DNA of 64,000 nt from Rhodospirillales bacterium BBD 1991-14 (GTDB lineage Bacteria > Pseudomonadota > Alphaproteobacteria > Kiloniellales > Kiloniellaceae). Location of the stretch: contig LYSY01000002.1 in NCBI GenBank assembly GCA_001657395.1, forward strand, positions 930,001 through 994,000, given 5' to 3'. Shown in pieces: positions 1 through 10,451 of the stretch. The notes under the pieces are model-generated. The model was not told where the DNA came from. It did not search any database and was given only the letters and a program-made list of their open reading frames with translations. Made by a program: the position numbers and the translations under genes. How positions within the stretch are numbered: the first letter of the stretch is position 1; every line of letters begins with the position of its first letter.

Positions 1-1
1 G

Positions 2-550
2 GACGGTGACCGCCGCCGGCTGGTCGCCCTCATCGTTGCCTATGGCCTCTTCGGCTTCGGCTACGTCATCACCGCGACCTTCATCTCCACCCTGGTGCGC
101 CTGACGCCGGAGATCCGCTGGCTGGAGCCCTACGTCTGGCTGACCGTGGGCCTCGCCGCCGTGCCCTCGGTCGCCTTCTGGACCTGGGTGGCCGGGCGCC
201 TCGGCAAGGCGCGCGGCTTCGCGCTGGCCTGTCTGGCGGAGGGGCTGGGCGTGGCGCTCTCCGTCCTCGGCAGCGGCGCCCCGGCGGTGCTGCTCGCCGC
301 CGCGCTGCTGGGCGGCACCTTCATGGGCATCACGGCCCTGGGCCTGGTCTACGCCCGCAGCCTCACCGCCGGCGATCCGCGCCGCTCCATTGCCCTGATG
401 ACGGCGGCCTTCGGCCTCGGCCAGATGATCGGCCCCAGCTTCGCCGGCTACGCCTACGGCTTCGGTCAGTCCTTCCTGCTGCCCAGCCTGGTGGCCGCCG
501 GCGCGCTGCTGGTGGCCTTCGCCCTCACCATGGACTGGCGCCGCGCCTGA
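2..550 (+). CDS. MFS transporter, YbfB/YjiJ-like (C-terminal part)
   Basis: The reading frame is open from the window edge, so the N-terminus lies outside; about 182 residues are visible. They form strongly hydrophobic helices with short basic loops, including a glycine- and alanine-rich helix before the segment GLVYARSLT and a final helix ending TMDWRRA. This resembles the last six helices of a Major Facilitator Superfamily carrier of the YbfB/YjiJ kind. It would sit in the inner membrane; the substrate cannot be told. Family assignment is from overall pattern, not a search. Confidence 0.75.
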   Translation, partial: DGDRRRLVALIVAYGLFGFGYVITATFISTLVRLTPEIRWLEPYVWLTVGLAAVPSVAFWTWVAGRLGKARGFALACLAEGLGVALSVLGSGAPAVLLAAALLGGTFMGITALGLVYARSLTAGDPRRSIALMTAAFGLGQMIGPSFAGYAYGFGQSFLLPSLVAAGALLVAFALTMDWRRA

Positions 551-589
551 CCACGGTCTCGCGGGCTGCCGAAGCCGCACTTCACCCCT

Positions 590-1459
590 TCAGCGACATC
601 CCTTCAGGGGCATATGGATCTCGGTGATGTTGTCCGCGGGCGCCACCTCGCGCGGGTTGGTGAGGTAGTACTCCATGCAGGGGGCATCGCCAGGCTCCTC
701 GCCGCTTTGCGGCAGCCAGGTGCCGAAGAACCAGTTGTAGGCGCCGAGCAGCTCGGCATAGGCACCCTTGAAGCGCAGGATGGCATGGCGCCCGCCGGGC
801 ACGTCCACCAGCTGGATCGGTTCCTTCACCGGCGTGCCGGGTTCCACCGAGATGCCGACGTCGGAGCGCAGGTCCTCTTCCGCCACTGCACCCGGGTCGT
901 CGTGGTAGATGCCGATGACGCGGGTCGAGGGCCCCATCTGGCCGGCGCCCATGGCCCAGGCGAAGACTTGGTTGAAGGGTTTCTCGACCTCCAGGTAGGG
1001 GCCGACATGGCGGATCGCGGCCAGGGTGACCGGCTCCACCTCTTCGATACGGACGTCATGCATTGCGGAGTTTCCTTCTTTCGGGGGGCTGAGGGTGATG
1101 GGCGGGTCGAGCCGCCCTTCGGTGCGGTAGACCGCCGGGCTGCGCCCGAAGGCGCGGGAGAAGGCCCGGGTAAAGGCGGCGGCCGAGCCATAGCCCGCCG
1201 CGCGGGCCACGGCCTCCACCGGGTCGTTGTCCTTGATCAGCGCGTTGGCGGCGTGGTGCAGGCGCAGGCGCGTCACCATCTGGGCCAGGGTCTCGCCGGT
1301 GAAGGCGTGCCAGCAGCGGTGGAAGTGGTAGGGCGAGAGGCAGGCCACCTCCGCCAGGCGGTCCAGGTCCAGATCCTCCTCCAAATGCGCGGTGATGTAG
1401 TCGCTCACCCGGACGAAGCGGCCCAGCCAGGCCTGCTGCGTGGTCTCTCTTTGGCTCAT
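590..1459 (-). CDS. AraC-family regulator with GyrI-like effector domain
   Basis: A 289-residue protein with two parts. Residues about 10-112 form an AraC-type double helix-turn-helix; the segments LSPYHFHRCWHAFTGE and AGYGSAAAFTRAFSRAFG are the usual recognition-helix regions. Residues about 133-289 look like a GyrI/SOUL-type small-molecule binding domain (IGIYHDDPG, and ILRFKGAY further on). The order, DNA binding first, matches the Rob/BmrR-like regulators that sense amphipathic compounds. A strong purine-rich ribosome site (GAGGGAGG) lies upstream of the ATG. It faces away from the MFS gene on its left, which could be a target, but this is only inference. Confidence 0.9.
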   Translation of the reverse strand: MSQRETTQQAWLGRFVRVSDYITAHLEEDLDLDRLAEVACLSPYHFHRCWHAFTGETLAQMVTRLRLHHAANALIKDNDPVEAVARAAGYGSAAAFTRAFSRAFGRSPAVYRTEGRLDPPITLSPPKEGNSAMHDVRIEEVEPVTLAAIRHVGPYLEVEKPFNQVFAWAMGAGQMGPSTRVIGIYHDDPGAVAEEDLRSDVGISVEPGTPVKEPIQLVDVPGGRHAILRFKGAYAELLGAYNWFFGTWLPQSGEEPGDAPCMEYYLTNPREVAPADNITEIHMPLKGCR

Positions 1460-1797
1460 GGGCGGGCTCCCTCCCTCGCGGTTCTCTCAGGCGCTCTGTC
1501 GGCATCGGCCTCTGGTTCGTGGCCTCTGGGCGCGCCCCAAGACCTATCCGAAGCCCGCTTGATCTGTCTTGCGGAATTGCGGGCGGCGGGGAGCGGGGGT
1601 GCAGGCCCTGCCGAATTCTCCCGACTGTCACCCTTTTGCTTGTCACGAGGGTCCATCGCGCCACTGGCTCAGCGTCGGCCTGAGAGACCCGGTCTGGCCG
1701 TTCCATGGATGCTCGGGACAAGCCCGAGCATGACGGGTGGAGGCGGTGGCGCTAACCTGCGGCGCTAACGTGGGAAATGCACGAAGGAGGCGGTTGA
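1460..1797. other. Gene-free stretch with one REP-like palindrome
   Basis: No convincing coding sequence is seen between the regulator and nrtS. The right half holds a copy of the TGTCACCC...CATGACGG repeat (given separately). The last dozen bases carry the GGAGG ribosome site of nrtS. Confidence 0.6.
1626..1736. repeat. REP-like composite palindrome, family A, copy 1
   Basis: The right half, GGATGCTCGGGACAAGC then CCGAGCATGACGG, is a strong hairpin. The left half (TGTCACCC, GAGGGTCCAT) is degenerate compared with other copies near 4996, 7241, 8915 and 13995. It is extragenic. Confidence 0.7.
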
Positions 1798-2025
1798 ATG
1801 AACAGATGGGTCGCCATCGCCCTCCGCCCGGCCGTGGTGCGCCGCTCTCTGACCGTCGCGCTGGTCGTCGGCACCGCGCTGGTGGCCATCAACCAGGGCG
1901 ACCGCCTCGTCGCCGGCCAGGGCCTCGACCTGATGAAGGCCGTGCTGACCTACCTCGTCCCCTACTGCGTCGCCACCTACGGCGCCGTTTCGGCGCTGCT
2001 GGGGCACGGCGCCGGCCCGGAGTGA
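1798..2025 (+). CDS. nrtS: NrtS-like small nitrate/nitrite transport protein
   Basis: A 75-residue protein with two hydrophobic segments (about residues 15-35 and 45-67) separated by a short polar loop (NQGDRLVAGQ). Size, the N-terminal RPAVVRRSL, and the PYCVATYGA stretch fit the NrtS family, small membrane proteins linked to nitrate/nitrite uptake in marine bacteria. GGAGG sits eight bases before the ATG. A hairpin follows the stop. NnrS and NnrU are encoded 17 kb away, consistent with nitrogen-oxide metabolism, but no nitrate reductase is in view. Confidence 0.75.
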   Translation: MNRWVAIALRPAVVRRSLTVALVVGTALVAINQGDRLVAGQGLDLMKAVLTYLVPYCVATYGAVSALLGHGAGPE

Positions 2026-2028
2026 CAA

Positions 2029-2076
2029 GGCAGAAATCCCCCTCCCCATGGTGGGAAGAGGGATCGGGTTTCTGCC
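2029..2076. terminator. Imperfect inverted repeat after nrtS
   Basis: GGCAGAAATCCCCCTCCCC pairs imperfectly with GGGATCGGGTTTCTGCC across a short loop. It lies between the convergent nrtS and the 2099-2428 gene and could end transcripts from both sides. No clear T-run follows. Confidence 0.45.
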
Positions 2077-2098
2077 GTCGCCAAACGGTCCGCAAGGG

Positions 2099-2428
2099 TT
2101 ACCAGACCCGGGTTCCGTCCGCCTTGGTGCAGCTGGTGGAGCCGTCGGGGTTGGTGCTGATTCCGCCGTCGGAAAGCAAGCAGGCCTTGAGCCAGATTTC
2201 GTCTTCCCGCTCTTGTTGTGACTTCTTGGCGGCGGGGCTTGCGTTGGTGCCGTTTCCTCGCAGACCCGGAGTAGCGGGCTTGCTGTTCTGTTGCTGAATG
2301 GCCGCGGGGTTAGTGGGTTTTTGGGGAGAGCCAGCTTCGCTGACAGTGGCGAGGCTCCCTGTTGCAACCATGGCGGCAACTGCGACCAGCGCCGCTTTGA
2401 CGGCAGGTCGGGTAGTGAGACTGATCAT
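2099..2428 (-). CDS. Small secreted hypothetical protein
   Basis: Read from the ATG at 2428, chosen because GGAG lies 8 bases upstream (longer in-frame starts lack one), this encodes 109 residues. Residues 1 to about 31 are a signal peptide (MISLTTRPAVKAALVAVAAM, small residues before the cut). The mature part is Pro/Asn/Gln/Ser-rich and low in complexity, then ends in a compact polar segment with two cysteines (KACLLSDGG and STSCTKADG) that may form a disulfide. The last residues, TKADGTRVW, look like a small conserved tail. I do not recognise a named family and assign no function. Confidence 0.65.
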   Translation of the reverse strand: MISLTTRPAVKAALVAVAAMVATGSLATVSEAGSPQKPTNPAAIQQQNSKPATPGLRGNGTNASPAAKKSQQEREDEIWLKACLLSDGGISTNPDGSTSCTKADGTRVW

Positions 2429-2644
2429 TGAAGAACTCCGGAAAGTGGCGGTGAAACTGTCAGTCCGTAGGTCGGGCCCGCACACCGACCGGTTCGTCTT
2501 TGTCGCCTGGCCTCCGTTCGGTCTAACCCCAAAGCGCGGATGCCAGCTTGTCTTCTTTGCCCCAGACCGTTCGTCCGCCTATACTGCACCTGCGAAATGG
2601 CAGCCTGCGCCGGTCTGGCCGGCGATGAGACGAGGGCGGAGACG

Positions 2645-4798
<2,154 letters not shown>

Positions 4799-4805
4799 GG
4801 TTTAT

Positions 4806-4943
4806 CCCCTTCACCCCGGCCCTCTCCCCGCAGTCTTTCGAAAAGAGGGGGAGAGGGAGTCGTTCGCCTCTGTTTCCCTCGGCCCTTCGGGGAGAGGGAG
4901 GGGCCCGCCCTCGATGAAGAGAGTGGGCGGGAGGGTGAGGGGG
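4806..4943. repeat. CCCTCACC...GGTGAGGG intergenic palindrome, family B, copy 1
   Basis: Bounded by CCCCTTCACCCC and GGGAGGGTGAGGGGG, with internal CCCTCTCCCC and GGGGAGAGGGAG pairs. Purine- and pyrimidine-rich halves would fold as one long imperfect hairpin. Confidence 0.75.
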
Positions 4944-4995
4944 TGACCCCGATCCGCCGCCGGGCCATAAAACGGGATCGCCGCGACGGTTCATG

Positions 4996-5085
4996 TGTCA
5001 CCCTCGGACTTGATCCGAGGGTCCACTGTGCTGGCGTCTCGGCTTGCCGGAGCCATGGATGCTCGGGTCAAGCCCGAGCATGACA
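4996..5085. repeat. REP-like composite palindrome, family A, copy 2
   Basis: Two hairpins in tandem: CCTCGGACTTGATCCGAGG and GCTCGGGTCAAGCCCGAGC, flanked by TGTCAC on the left and ATGACA on the right, so the whole element is also an inverted repeat. Confidence 0.8.
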
Positions 5086-5115
5086 ATGCTGTAGCGGCTG
5101 CCTGCGGTGTTTGCT

Positions 5116-5274
5116 CCCCTCACACAGCTCCGGCCCTTCGCGACTCCAGGGGGTTCGATCTTCGATCTCACCAAGCCTGCGCAACCCTCTCCCACAAGGG
5201 GAGAGGGGTAAGTCTGCAGGGGCGAGGCGCCCTTTGCTCCCCCTCCCCCTTGATGGGAGAGGGATGGGGTGGGG
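5116..5274. repeat. Family B palindrome, copy 2 (divergent)
   Basis: Starts CCCCTCACACAGCTCCGG and carries CAAGCCTGCGCAACCCTCTC and GGGAGAGGGATGGGGTGGGG, so the right end has decayed from the usual GGGTGAGGGG. Confidence 0.65.
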
Positions 5275-5361
5275 CCACAGATGGTCGGCGTGGAGTCACC
5301 CGCCCGACAGAGTGTTGGGCAATCGGCCCCGCGGTCTATATTCTGGAGCGCAGGAGAGAAA

Positions 5362-7209
5362 ATGCGTGCCACAACCATAGAGCCGGGGCAGAAGGCGACC
5401 CTCGGCCAACTGAAGGTTCTGACCAACCTTCTGCCCTACCTCTGGCCCGAGGGGCGGGCGGATCTTAAGACCCGCGTCATCTTGGCGCTGGTGCTGCTGG
5501 TCTGCGCCAAGGTCGCCACGGTCACGGTGCCGCTGGTTCTGCGCGAGGCGGTCGATGCCCTGACGGCGGAGGACGGCAGCAACCTGATCCTCGTGCTGCC
5601 GCTCGGCCTCCTGCTCGCCTACGGCTCCGTGCGGGTGGCGGCGCTGGCCTTCGGCGAGCTGCGCGATGCCCTCTTCGCCCGCGTGGCGCAGAACGCGGTC
5701 CGGCGGGTGGCGCTGGCCACCTTCCGCCATATCCACGCCCTCTCCCTGCGCTTTCACCTGGAACGCCAGACCGGCGGCCTCAGCCGCGCCATCGACCGCG
5801 GCACCAAGGGCATCGAGTTCCTGCTGTTCTTCACAGCCTTCTCGGTGATCCCGACGCTGATCGAGATCGCGCTGGCCTGTGGCATCCTCTGGGCGCTCTT
5901 CGACTGGCGCTTTGCCGTCATTCCCCTGGTCACCATCGCCGGCTTCGTGGTCTTCACCTTCAAGGTGACGGAGTGGCGCATCGAAATCCGCAAGCGCATG
6001 AACGATGCGGACAACGACGCCAACACCAAGTCCATCGACAGCCTCTTGAACTACGAGACGGTAAAGTATTTCGGAAACGAGGGGCACGAGGCATCGCGCT
6101 ACGACGTCGCGCTGGCGGGCTACGAGAAGGCCTCCATCAAGAGCCGCACCTCCCTCTCGCTCCTGAATGTCGGCCAGTCGATCATCATTGCCATCGGCAT
6201 CACCCTGCTGATGATCCTGGCCGCGCAGGGGGTCGTGGCCGGAACCATGACGGTGGGCGACTTCGTCATGGTGAACGCCTACCTGCTGCAGCTCGCCATG
6301 CCGCTGAACTTCCTCGGCACCGTCTACCGCGAGATCAAGCAGTCGCTGATCGACCTGGAGACCATGTTCAAGCTGCTGAAGTCCGACGCCGAGGTGACCG
6401 ACAAGCCGGGCGCGCCGGGCCTTGCGCTTCAGGGCGGCGAAGTGGTCTTCGACCATGTGAGCTTCGGCTACGATCCGCGCCGGCCGATCCTGAAGGACGT
6501 CAGCTTCACCGTGAAGGCCGGCGACACCGTGGCCATCGTCGGGCCCTCGGGCGCCGGCAAGTCGACGATCTCGCGCATTCTCTTCCGCTTCTACGACGTG
6601 CTGGAGGGCTCGGTGAAGATCGACGGCCAGGATCTGCGCGATGTCACGCAGGACAGCCTGCGCGCGGCCATCGGCATCGTCCCCCAGGACACGGTGCTGT
6701 TCAACGATACCGTCGGCTATAATGTGGCCTACGGCCGGCCGGAGGCGAGCGAGGAGGAGATGGTGGAGGCGGCGAAGCTGGCGCAGATCCACGACTTCGT
6801 CGAAGGCCTGCCCGACGGCTATGCCACCACCGTGGGCGAGCGCGGCCTGAAGCTCTCCGGCGGCGAGAAGCAGCGCGTCGCCATTGCGCGGACCATCCTG
6901 AAGGGCCCGCAGATCCTGCTCTTCGACGAGGCCACCTCGGCGCTGGACACCAAGACCGAGCGGGAGATCCAGGCGAGCCTGAAGGAGGTTTCCCGTGATC
7001 GGACCACATTGGTGATCGCCCACCGCCTCTCCACCGTGGTGGAGGCCGACGAGATCCTGGTCCTCGAACAGGGCCGCATCGTCGAGCGCGGCAGGCACGA
7101 GGCCCTGCTCGCCCAGCACGGCGTCTACGCCCAGATGTGGGCCCGCCAGCAGGCCGCGCGCTCCGAGGACGAAAGCGGCGACAAGCAGGCCGAGACCGCG
7201 GCGGAGTAA
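5362..7209 (+). CDS. Atm1-type ABC exporter (fused permease and ATPase)
   Basis: A 615-residue half-transporter. The N-terminal half has about six membrane helices; the motif LNYETVKYFGNE and LLNVGQSIIIAIG are typical of the Atm1/HMT1 branch. The ATPase half shows Walker A GPSGAGKST (394-402), signature LSGGEKQR (from 498), and Walker B ILLFDEATSALD (from 518). It should work as a homodimer in the inner membrane. Relatives export glutathione-linked sulfur or metal compounds for Fe-S assembly and metal detoxification. The ATG at 5362 follows CAGGAGAG; an upstream in-frame ATG lies in repeat sequence. Placement between the mutase and meaB may be incidental. Confidence 0.93.
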   Translation: MRATTIEPGQKATLGQLKVLTNLLPYLWPEGRADLKTRVILALVLLVCAKVATVTVPLVLREAVDALTAEDGSNLILVLPLGLLLAYGSVRVAALAFGELRDALFARVAQNAVRRVALATFRHIHALSLRFHLERQTGGLSRAIDRGTKGIEFLLFFTAFSVIPTLIEIALACGILWALFDWRFAVIPLVTIAGFVVFTFKVTEWRIEIRKRMNDADNDANTKSIDSLLNYETVKYFGNEGHEASRYDVALAGYEKASIKSRTSLSLLNVGQSIIIAIGITLLMILAAQGVVAGTMTVGDFVMVNAYLLQLAMPLNFLGTVYREIKQSLIDLETMFKLLKSDAEVTDKPGAPGLALQGGEVVFDHVSFGYDPRRPILKDVSFTVKAGDTVAIVGPSGAGKSTISRILFRFYDVLEGSVKIDGQDLRDVTQDSLRAAIGIVPQDTVLFNDTVGYNVAYGRPEASEEEMVEAAKLAQIHDFVEGLPDGYATTVGERGLKLSGGEKQRVAIARTILKGPQILLFDEATSALDTKTEREIQASLKEVSRDRTTLVIAHRLSTVVEADEILVLEQGRIVERGRHEALLAQHGVYAQMWARQQAARSEDESGDKQAETAAE

Positions 7210-7240
7210 CCGGACTTCTCGCGTGGTCGTTGTTTTCGGT

Positions 7241-7329
7241 TGTCACCCTCGGGCTTGACCCGAGGGTCCATTGTTCTGTTTTCGAGTCTGCCAGACCCAT
7301 GGATGCTCGGGTCAAGCCCGAGCATGACG
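7241..7329. repeat. REP-like composite palindrome, family A, copy 3
   Basis: TGTCACCCTCGGGCTTGACC, GAGGGTCCATTG, then GGATGCTCGGGTCAAGC and CCGAGCATGACG. Nearly the same as copy 2. Confidence 0.8.
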
Positions 7330-7366
7330 ATGTTTCTTTACCTGCTTGCAGCGGAAAAACCAAAGT

Positions 7367-7511
7367 CCCCTCACCCAGCTTCGGCTAGGCTCGCCAAGCC
7401 TGCGCAACCCTCTCCCGCGCTGGGGAGAGGGTTTCCTTATTGTCCCTGTCCCCTGGTGGGAGAGGGAGGGGCCCGCGCCGAGATAGAGAGTGGGGCGGGA
7501 GGGTGAGGGGG
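7367..7511. repeat. Family B palindrome, copy 3
   Basis: Bounded by CCCCTCACCCAGCTTCGGC and GGGAGGGTGAGGGGG, with AAGCCTGCGCAACCCTCTCC inside, shared with copies 4 and 5. Confidence 0.8.
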
Positions 7512-7522
7512 ACGCCGTTCGC

Positions 7523-7903
7523 CTATCCCGGCAGCACGAAGACCTGGCGGGCGAGGTCGCTTTTGAGGATGGACGTGTCGTAGCGGGCGGTGAGGATCTC
7601 TTTTTCGAAGAGGTCGGGGTTGGCTTCGGCGAAGGCCTCCCAGGAGAGGGCGCCGCCGCTCTCCGCGCGGCGCTGGTTGATCAGCGCCATGAAGGCCACG
7701 GTGATGGTCTCGTGGTAGAGCCCGGCCTTGCCGATGCTCTCGGCGTAGGCGGTGATGAGCGCGCGCATGCGCTCCAGCGCCGCGCCGAAGCTGTCCGCCT
7801 CGCCGAGCACCAGGTAGGCGGCGCGCACGTGGCCGCGGTGATCGAAGGCCTCGATCGGCAGGCTGCAGTCCGCCAGGCGGCGCAAAAAGTCTTCATCGGT
7901 CAT
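7523..7903 (-). CDS. Hypothetical protein with HRGHVRAAY motif
   Basis: A soluble, mostly helical protein of about 126 residues. The start at 7903 (MTDEDFLRRLA) is chosen because GAAGGA lies 8 bases upstream. A GTG at 7933, in a GTGA overlap with the preceding gene's stop, would add 10 residues. The segment FDHRGHVRAAYLVLGE near the N-terminus and YHETITVAF in the middle carry regularly placed His, Arg and Glu residues that could bind a metal or a ligand. I have seen similar short proteins called hypothetical and do not assign a function. It follows a small RHH-like gene in an apparent two-gene operon. Confidence 0.7.
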   Translation of the reverse strand: MTDEDFLRRLADCSLPIEAFDHRGHVRAAYLVLGEADSFGAALERMRALITAYAESIGKAGLYHETITVAFMALINQRRAESGGALSWEAFAEANPDLFEKEILTARYDTSILKSDLARQVFVLPG

Positions 7904-7929
7904 GGGATCGGGTCCTTCACGGGAGTCCT

Positions 7930-8172
7930 TCACTGGGGGTCTTCCTTCAGCGTGTGGCTGTCGGCGGCGGTGAGGTCCAGGCCGTAGACCCGCTTCAGGT
8001 CCTCGACGGCCTTGAGGGTGTCGGCATCGAAGGGCGCCTTGCCCTCGAAGGCATGGAGGACGATCCCCTCCAGGAGGTCGCCCAGGCTCATGTCCTTCAA
8101 TTCGGCCAGGCCCTTCAGGACCTTCAGCAGGCGCCTTTCCAGCCGCACGCCGGTCTGCACGCGTTCGATCAT
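7930..8172 (-). CDS. Small hypothetical protein, RHH-like N-terminus
   Basis: An 80-residue protein. The N-terminal half (MIERVQTGVRLERRLLKVLK, then SLGDLLEGIVLHAFEG) has the strand-helix-helix pattern of ribbon-helix-helix DNA-binding proteins, with a basic first strand; the rest is polar and acidic. Its stop overlaps a possible GTG start of the downstream gene, so the two are likely co-transcribed. Upstream DNA (8173-8220) is comparatively AT-rich and may hold the promoter. A DNA-binding or antitoxin-like role is possible but unproven. Confidence 0.72.
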   Translation of the reverse strand: MIERVQTGVRLERRLLKVLKGLAELKDMSLGDLLEGIVLHAFEGKAPFDADTLKAVEDLKRVYGLDLTAADSHTLKEDPQ

Positions 8173-8246
8173 GGTTGCTGTCTCGAATGTTATCTATGTA
8201 CCAATGTACCTATTTTCAAGCGCGGTGTCCAGGGCGGGCAACGGCT

Positions 8247-8416
8247 CCCCCTCACCCAGCTTCGGCTAGGCTCGGCTGAAAGCCTCGCCAAGCCTGCGCA
8301 ACCCTCTCCCACCAGGGGAGAGGGTCTTTCGGAGGGGTTGCATCGGTTCCCTCTCCCCTCGTGGGAGAGGGAGGGGCCCGCGCCCGAAATAGAAACTGGG
8401 CGGGAGGGTGAGGGGG
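8247..8416. repeat. Family B palindrome, copy 4
   Basis: Bounded by CCCCCTCACCCAGCTTCGG and GGGAGGGTGAGGGGG, with AAGCCTGCGCAACCCTCTCC and GGGGAGAGGG inside. At about 170 bp it is among the longest copies. Confidence 0.8.
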
Positions 8417-8454
8417 CCTTTGCGCCATGCCCCCGCCCGCGCTAGCCTTCTCCC

Positions 8455-8889
8455 ATGACCCCCGCCTTCACCCATCTGGCGCTGCACGTGCGCGACCTGG
8501 AGGCCTGCATCGCCTTCTACCGCGACTACTGCGGCATGAAGACGGTGCACGAGCGCGACGATAATGGCGCCAAGGGAGAGGGGCGCGTGGTCTGGCTGGC
8601 GGAGCCGGGGCGCGAGAGCGACTTCATCATCGTGCTGCTGCCCGGCGGGCCCGGGCGCGACCAGGCGGAGGGCGACTTCAGCCATTTCGGCTTCGCGCTG
8701 GAGAGCAAGGCGGCGGTGGACGCCATCGCCCAGAGGGCCGAGGCCGCCGGCTGCCTCGCCTGGGCGCCGCGCCAGGAGCCCTATCCCGTCGGCTATTACT
8801 GCGGCCTGAAGGACCCGGACGGCAACTTCGTCGAGTTCAGCTACGGCCAGCCGCTCGGGCCCGGCGCCGCGGAGCGCGGGGCGCCTTAG
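8455..8889 (+). CDS. VOC-superfamily protein (glyoxalase/dioxygenase fold)
   Basis: A 144-residue protein with the paired beta-alpha-beta units of the vicinal oxygen chelate fold. Candidate metal ligands are His7 (FTHLALHV), His77 (FSHFGFALE) and Glu127 (GNFVEFSYG). The second unit ends with the common KDPDGNFVEF segment of lactoylglutathione-lyase-like proteins. Its place between methylmalonyl-CoA mutase and meaB suggests methylmalonyl-CoA epimerase, but the C-terminal pattern typical of that enzyme is missing, so the substrate is open. No strong ribosome site is visible before the ATG. Confidence 0.85.
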   Translation: MTPAFTHLALHVRDLEACIAFYRDYCGMKTVHERDDNGAKGEGRVVWLAEPGRESDFIIVLLPGGPGRDQAEGDFSHFGFALESKAAVDAIAQRAEAAGCLAWAPRQEPYPVGYYCGLKDPDGNFVEFSYGQPLGPGAAERGAP

Positions 8890-8914
8890 GCCAAGTCCAT
8901 GCAACGTCCCCGCT

Positions 8915-9004
8915 TGTCACCCTCGGACTTGTTCCGAGGGTCCATGGTGCTGCTTCCCGGGTCTGCCCGAGAAATGGATGCTCGGGACAAGCCCGAGCAT
9001 GACG
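8915..9004. repeat. REP-like composite palindrome, family A, copy 4
   Basis: TGTCACCCTCGGACTTGTTC, GAGGGTCCATGG, then GGATGCTCGGGACAAGC and CCGAGCATGACGG. Confidence 0.8.
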
Positions 9005-9125
9005 GAAAGAACAGTTTGCTCCCTTTGCGGCGTGATCGATCAATGACGTACGCACAAGAACGGCGCTGCGGCAGTGTCGGGTAAGGGGCTTGCCTTCCCG
9101 CCCCTCGACGGCCCATAAGCGGGGC

Positions 9126-10118
9126 ATGACGGATGCCTTTTTCGTGAAAGCCGCCGATCTGGCCGGGCAGGTGCGCGCCGGCGACCGCCGGGCGCTGGCC
9201 CGCGCCATCACCCTGATCGAATCGACCAAGATCGATCACCTGGGGGAGGGGGAGGCGCTGCTGGAGGCCCTGCTGCCCCACAGCGGCAGCTCGGTGCGGG
9301 TCGGCATCTCCGGCGTGCCGGGGGTCGGCAAGTCGACCTTCATTGAGCGCCTCGGCCTGGATCTCGTCGGCGCCGGCCACAAGGTGGCGGTGCTGGCGGT
9401 CGACCCCTCCTCGCGGGTCAGCGGCGGCTCGATCCTGGGCGACAAGACCCGCATGGAGGAGCTCTCCCGCCATCCGGCGGCCTTCATCCGCCCCTCGCCC
9501 ACCGGCGGCACCCTGGGCGGCGTCGCCCGGCGCACCCGCGAGGCGATGCTGATCTGCGAGGCCGCGGGCTTCGATGTGGTGATCGTCGAGACCGTGGGCG
9601 TCGGCCAATCGGAGACCGCGGTGGCGGAGATGGTGGACATCTTCCTGCTGCTGCTGCTGCCCGGCGGCGGCGACGAACTGCAGGGCATCAAGAAGGGCAT
9701 CGTCGAACTGGCCGACGTGGTGGTGGTGAACAAGGCCGACGGCGACCTGGCCGCGGCGGCGGAGCGGGCGGCGGCGGAATACCACGCGGCGCTTGGCCTC
9801 CTGCGCGCGCCCAACCCCAACTGGCGCCCGCCGGTGCTGCGCTGCTCGGCCCTCACCGGCGCCGGCATTGCCGAGGTCTGGGAGACCGTGCAGGAGCATA
9901 AGGCAGTCATGGAGGCCAACGGCGCCCGCGCTGCCAAACGCTCCGCCCAGGCCGGTGCCTGGATGTGGAGCGAGGTGCGTGAGGGGCTGTTGCGGGAGTT
10001 CCGCGAGCATCCGGAGGTCTCCGCCGCCCTCGCCGACCTGGAGGCCGAGGTCCGCGCCGGCCAGACCCCGCCGACCGCCGCCGCCCGGCGCCTGATCCGC
10101 CTGTTTCTGGGGAAATAG
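9126..10118 (+). CDS. meaB: Methylmalonyl-CoA mutase-associated GTPase MeaB
   Basis: A 330-residue G3E-family P-loop GTPase. Visible motifs are Walker [10 protein letters not shown] (63-71), the AVDPSS switch segment (91-96), [10 protein letters not shown] (155-163) and the base-recognition motif NKADGD (202-207). MeaB gates cobalamin loading into methylmalonyl-CoA mutase and protects the enzyme from inactivation, so it works with the mutase encoded 4.3 kb upstream on the same strand. The start at 9126 gives the usual family length; an in-frame ATG 12 codons upstream lies in low-complexity DNA. Confidence 0.95.
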   Translation: MTDAFFVKAADLAGQVRAGDRRALARAITLIESTKIDHLGEGEALLEALLPHSGSSVRVGISGVPGVGKSTFIERLGLDLVGAGHKVAVLAVDPSSRVSGGSILGDKTRMEELSRHPAAFIRPSPTGGTLGGVARRTREAMLICEAAGFDVVIVETVGVGQSETAVAEMVDIFLLLLLPGGGDELQGIKKGIVELADVVVVNKADGDLAAAAERAAAEYHAALGLLRAPNPNWRPPVLRCSALTGAGIAEVWETVQEHKAVMEANGARAAKRSAQAGAWMWSEVREGLLREFREHPEVSAALADLEAEVRAGQTPPTAAARRLIRLFLGK

Positions 10119-10451
10119 GCGAAAAGTCCTAGAGAAGGCTCTTGCCTGCTCTTTGGCACGCGGAAAGCGGGTCCCCCTCACCCAGCTCCGGCTAGGTTCA
10201 CTATGCTCACCAAGCCTGCGCAACCCTCTCCCGCCAGGGGAGAGGGTTTTTGTCGTTTGGCGCCCCTTGGGTTCCCTCTCCACTGGTGGGAGAGGGAGGG
10301 GCCCGCGCCAGTGAGAGAATGGGGCGGGAGGGTGAGGGGGAGAAACCCCGGCTTTCGGCTTGACTGCCCGGCGGTGCTGCCTTAGAACCTGCGGCGCACC
10401 GGGCGGCCTGCCGCCCGGTAACCTTTTTCTGACAGCCTTGGGATGACCATC
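10119..10451. other. Gene-free stretch with a family-B palindrome
   Basis: Holds one family-B repeat, then about 110 bp before rpmB. The latter part should contain the rpmB promoter; no confident -35/-10 pair was picked out. Confidence 0.6.
10173..10340. repeat. Family B palindrome, copy 5
   Basis: Bounded by CCCCCTCACCCAGCTCCGG and GGGAGGGTGAGGGGG, with AAGCCTGCGCAACCCTCTCC in the left half and GGGAGAGGGAGGGGCCCGC in the right half. Confidence 0.8.

Larger units (their letters stand above)
4799..5361. other. Gene-free stretch filled by three palindromic repeats
   Basis: From left to right: a family-B repeat, a family-A repeat and a second, divergent family-B repeat. No coding sequence is supported. 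The last bases (CAGGAGAGAAA) are the ribosome site of the ABC exporter. Confidence 0.7.
7210..7522. other. Gene-free stretch holding two palindromic repeats
   Basis: Contains a family-A repeat followed by a family-B repeat with about 40 bases between them. It separates convergent genes; no coding sequence is supported. Confidence 0.7.

Noticed and set aside
2486-2644. Cobalamin riboswitch upstream of the B12-dependent mutase or cobS
   Set aside because: I could not see the conserved B12-box or the supporting helices in 2486-2644 or in 17179-17253. A covariance search with the cobalamin riboswitch model would be decisive.
8455-8889. The VOC gene as methylmalonyl-CoA epimerase, because it lies between mutase and meaB
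   Set aside because: The C-terminal pattern seen is KDPDGNFVEFSYG, as in general glyoxalase-like proteins; the epimerase hallmark segment with a His-Pro-Lys near the end is absent.
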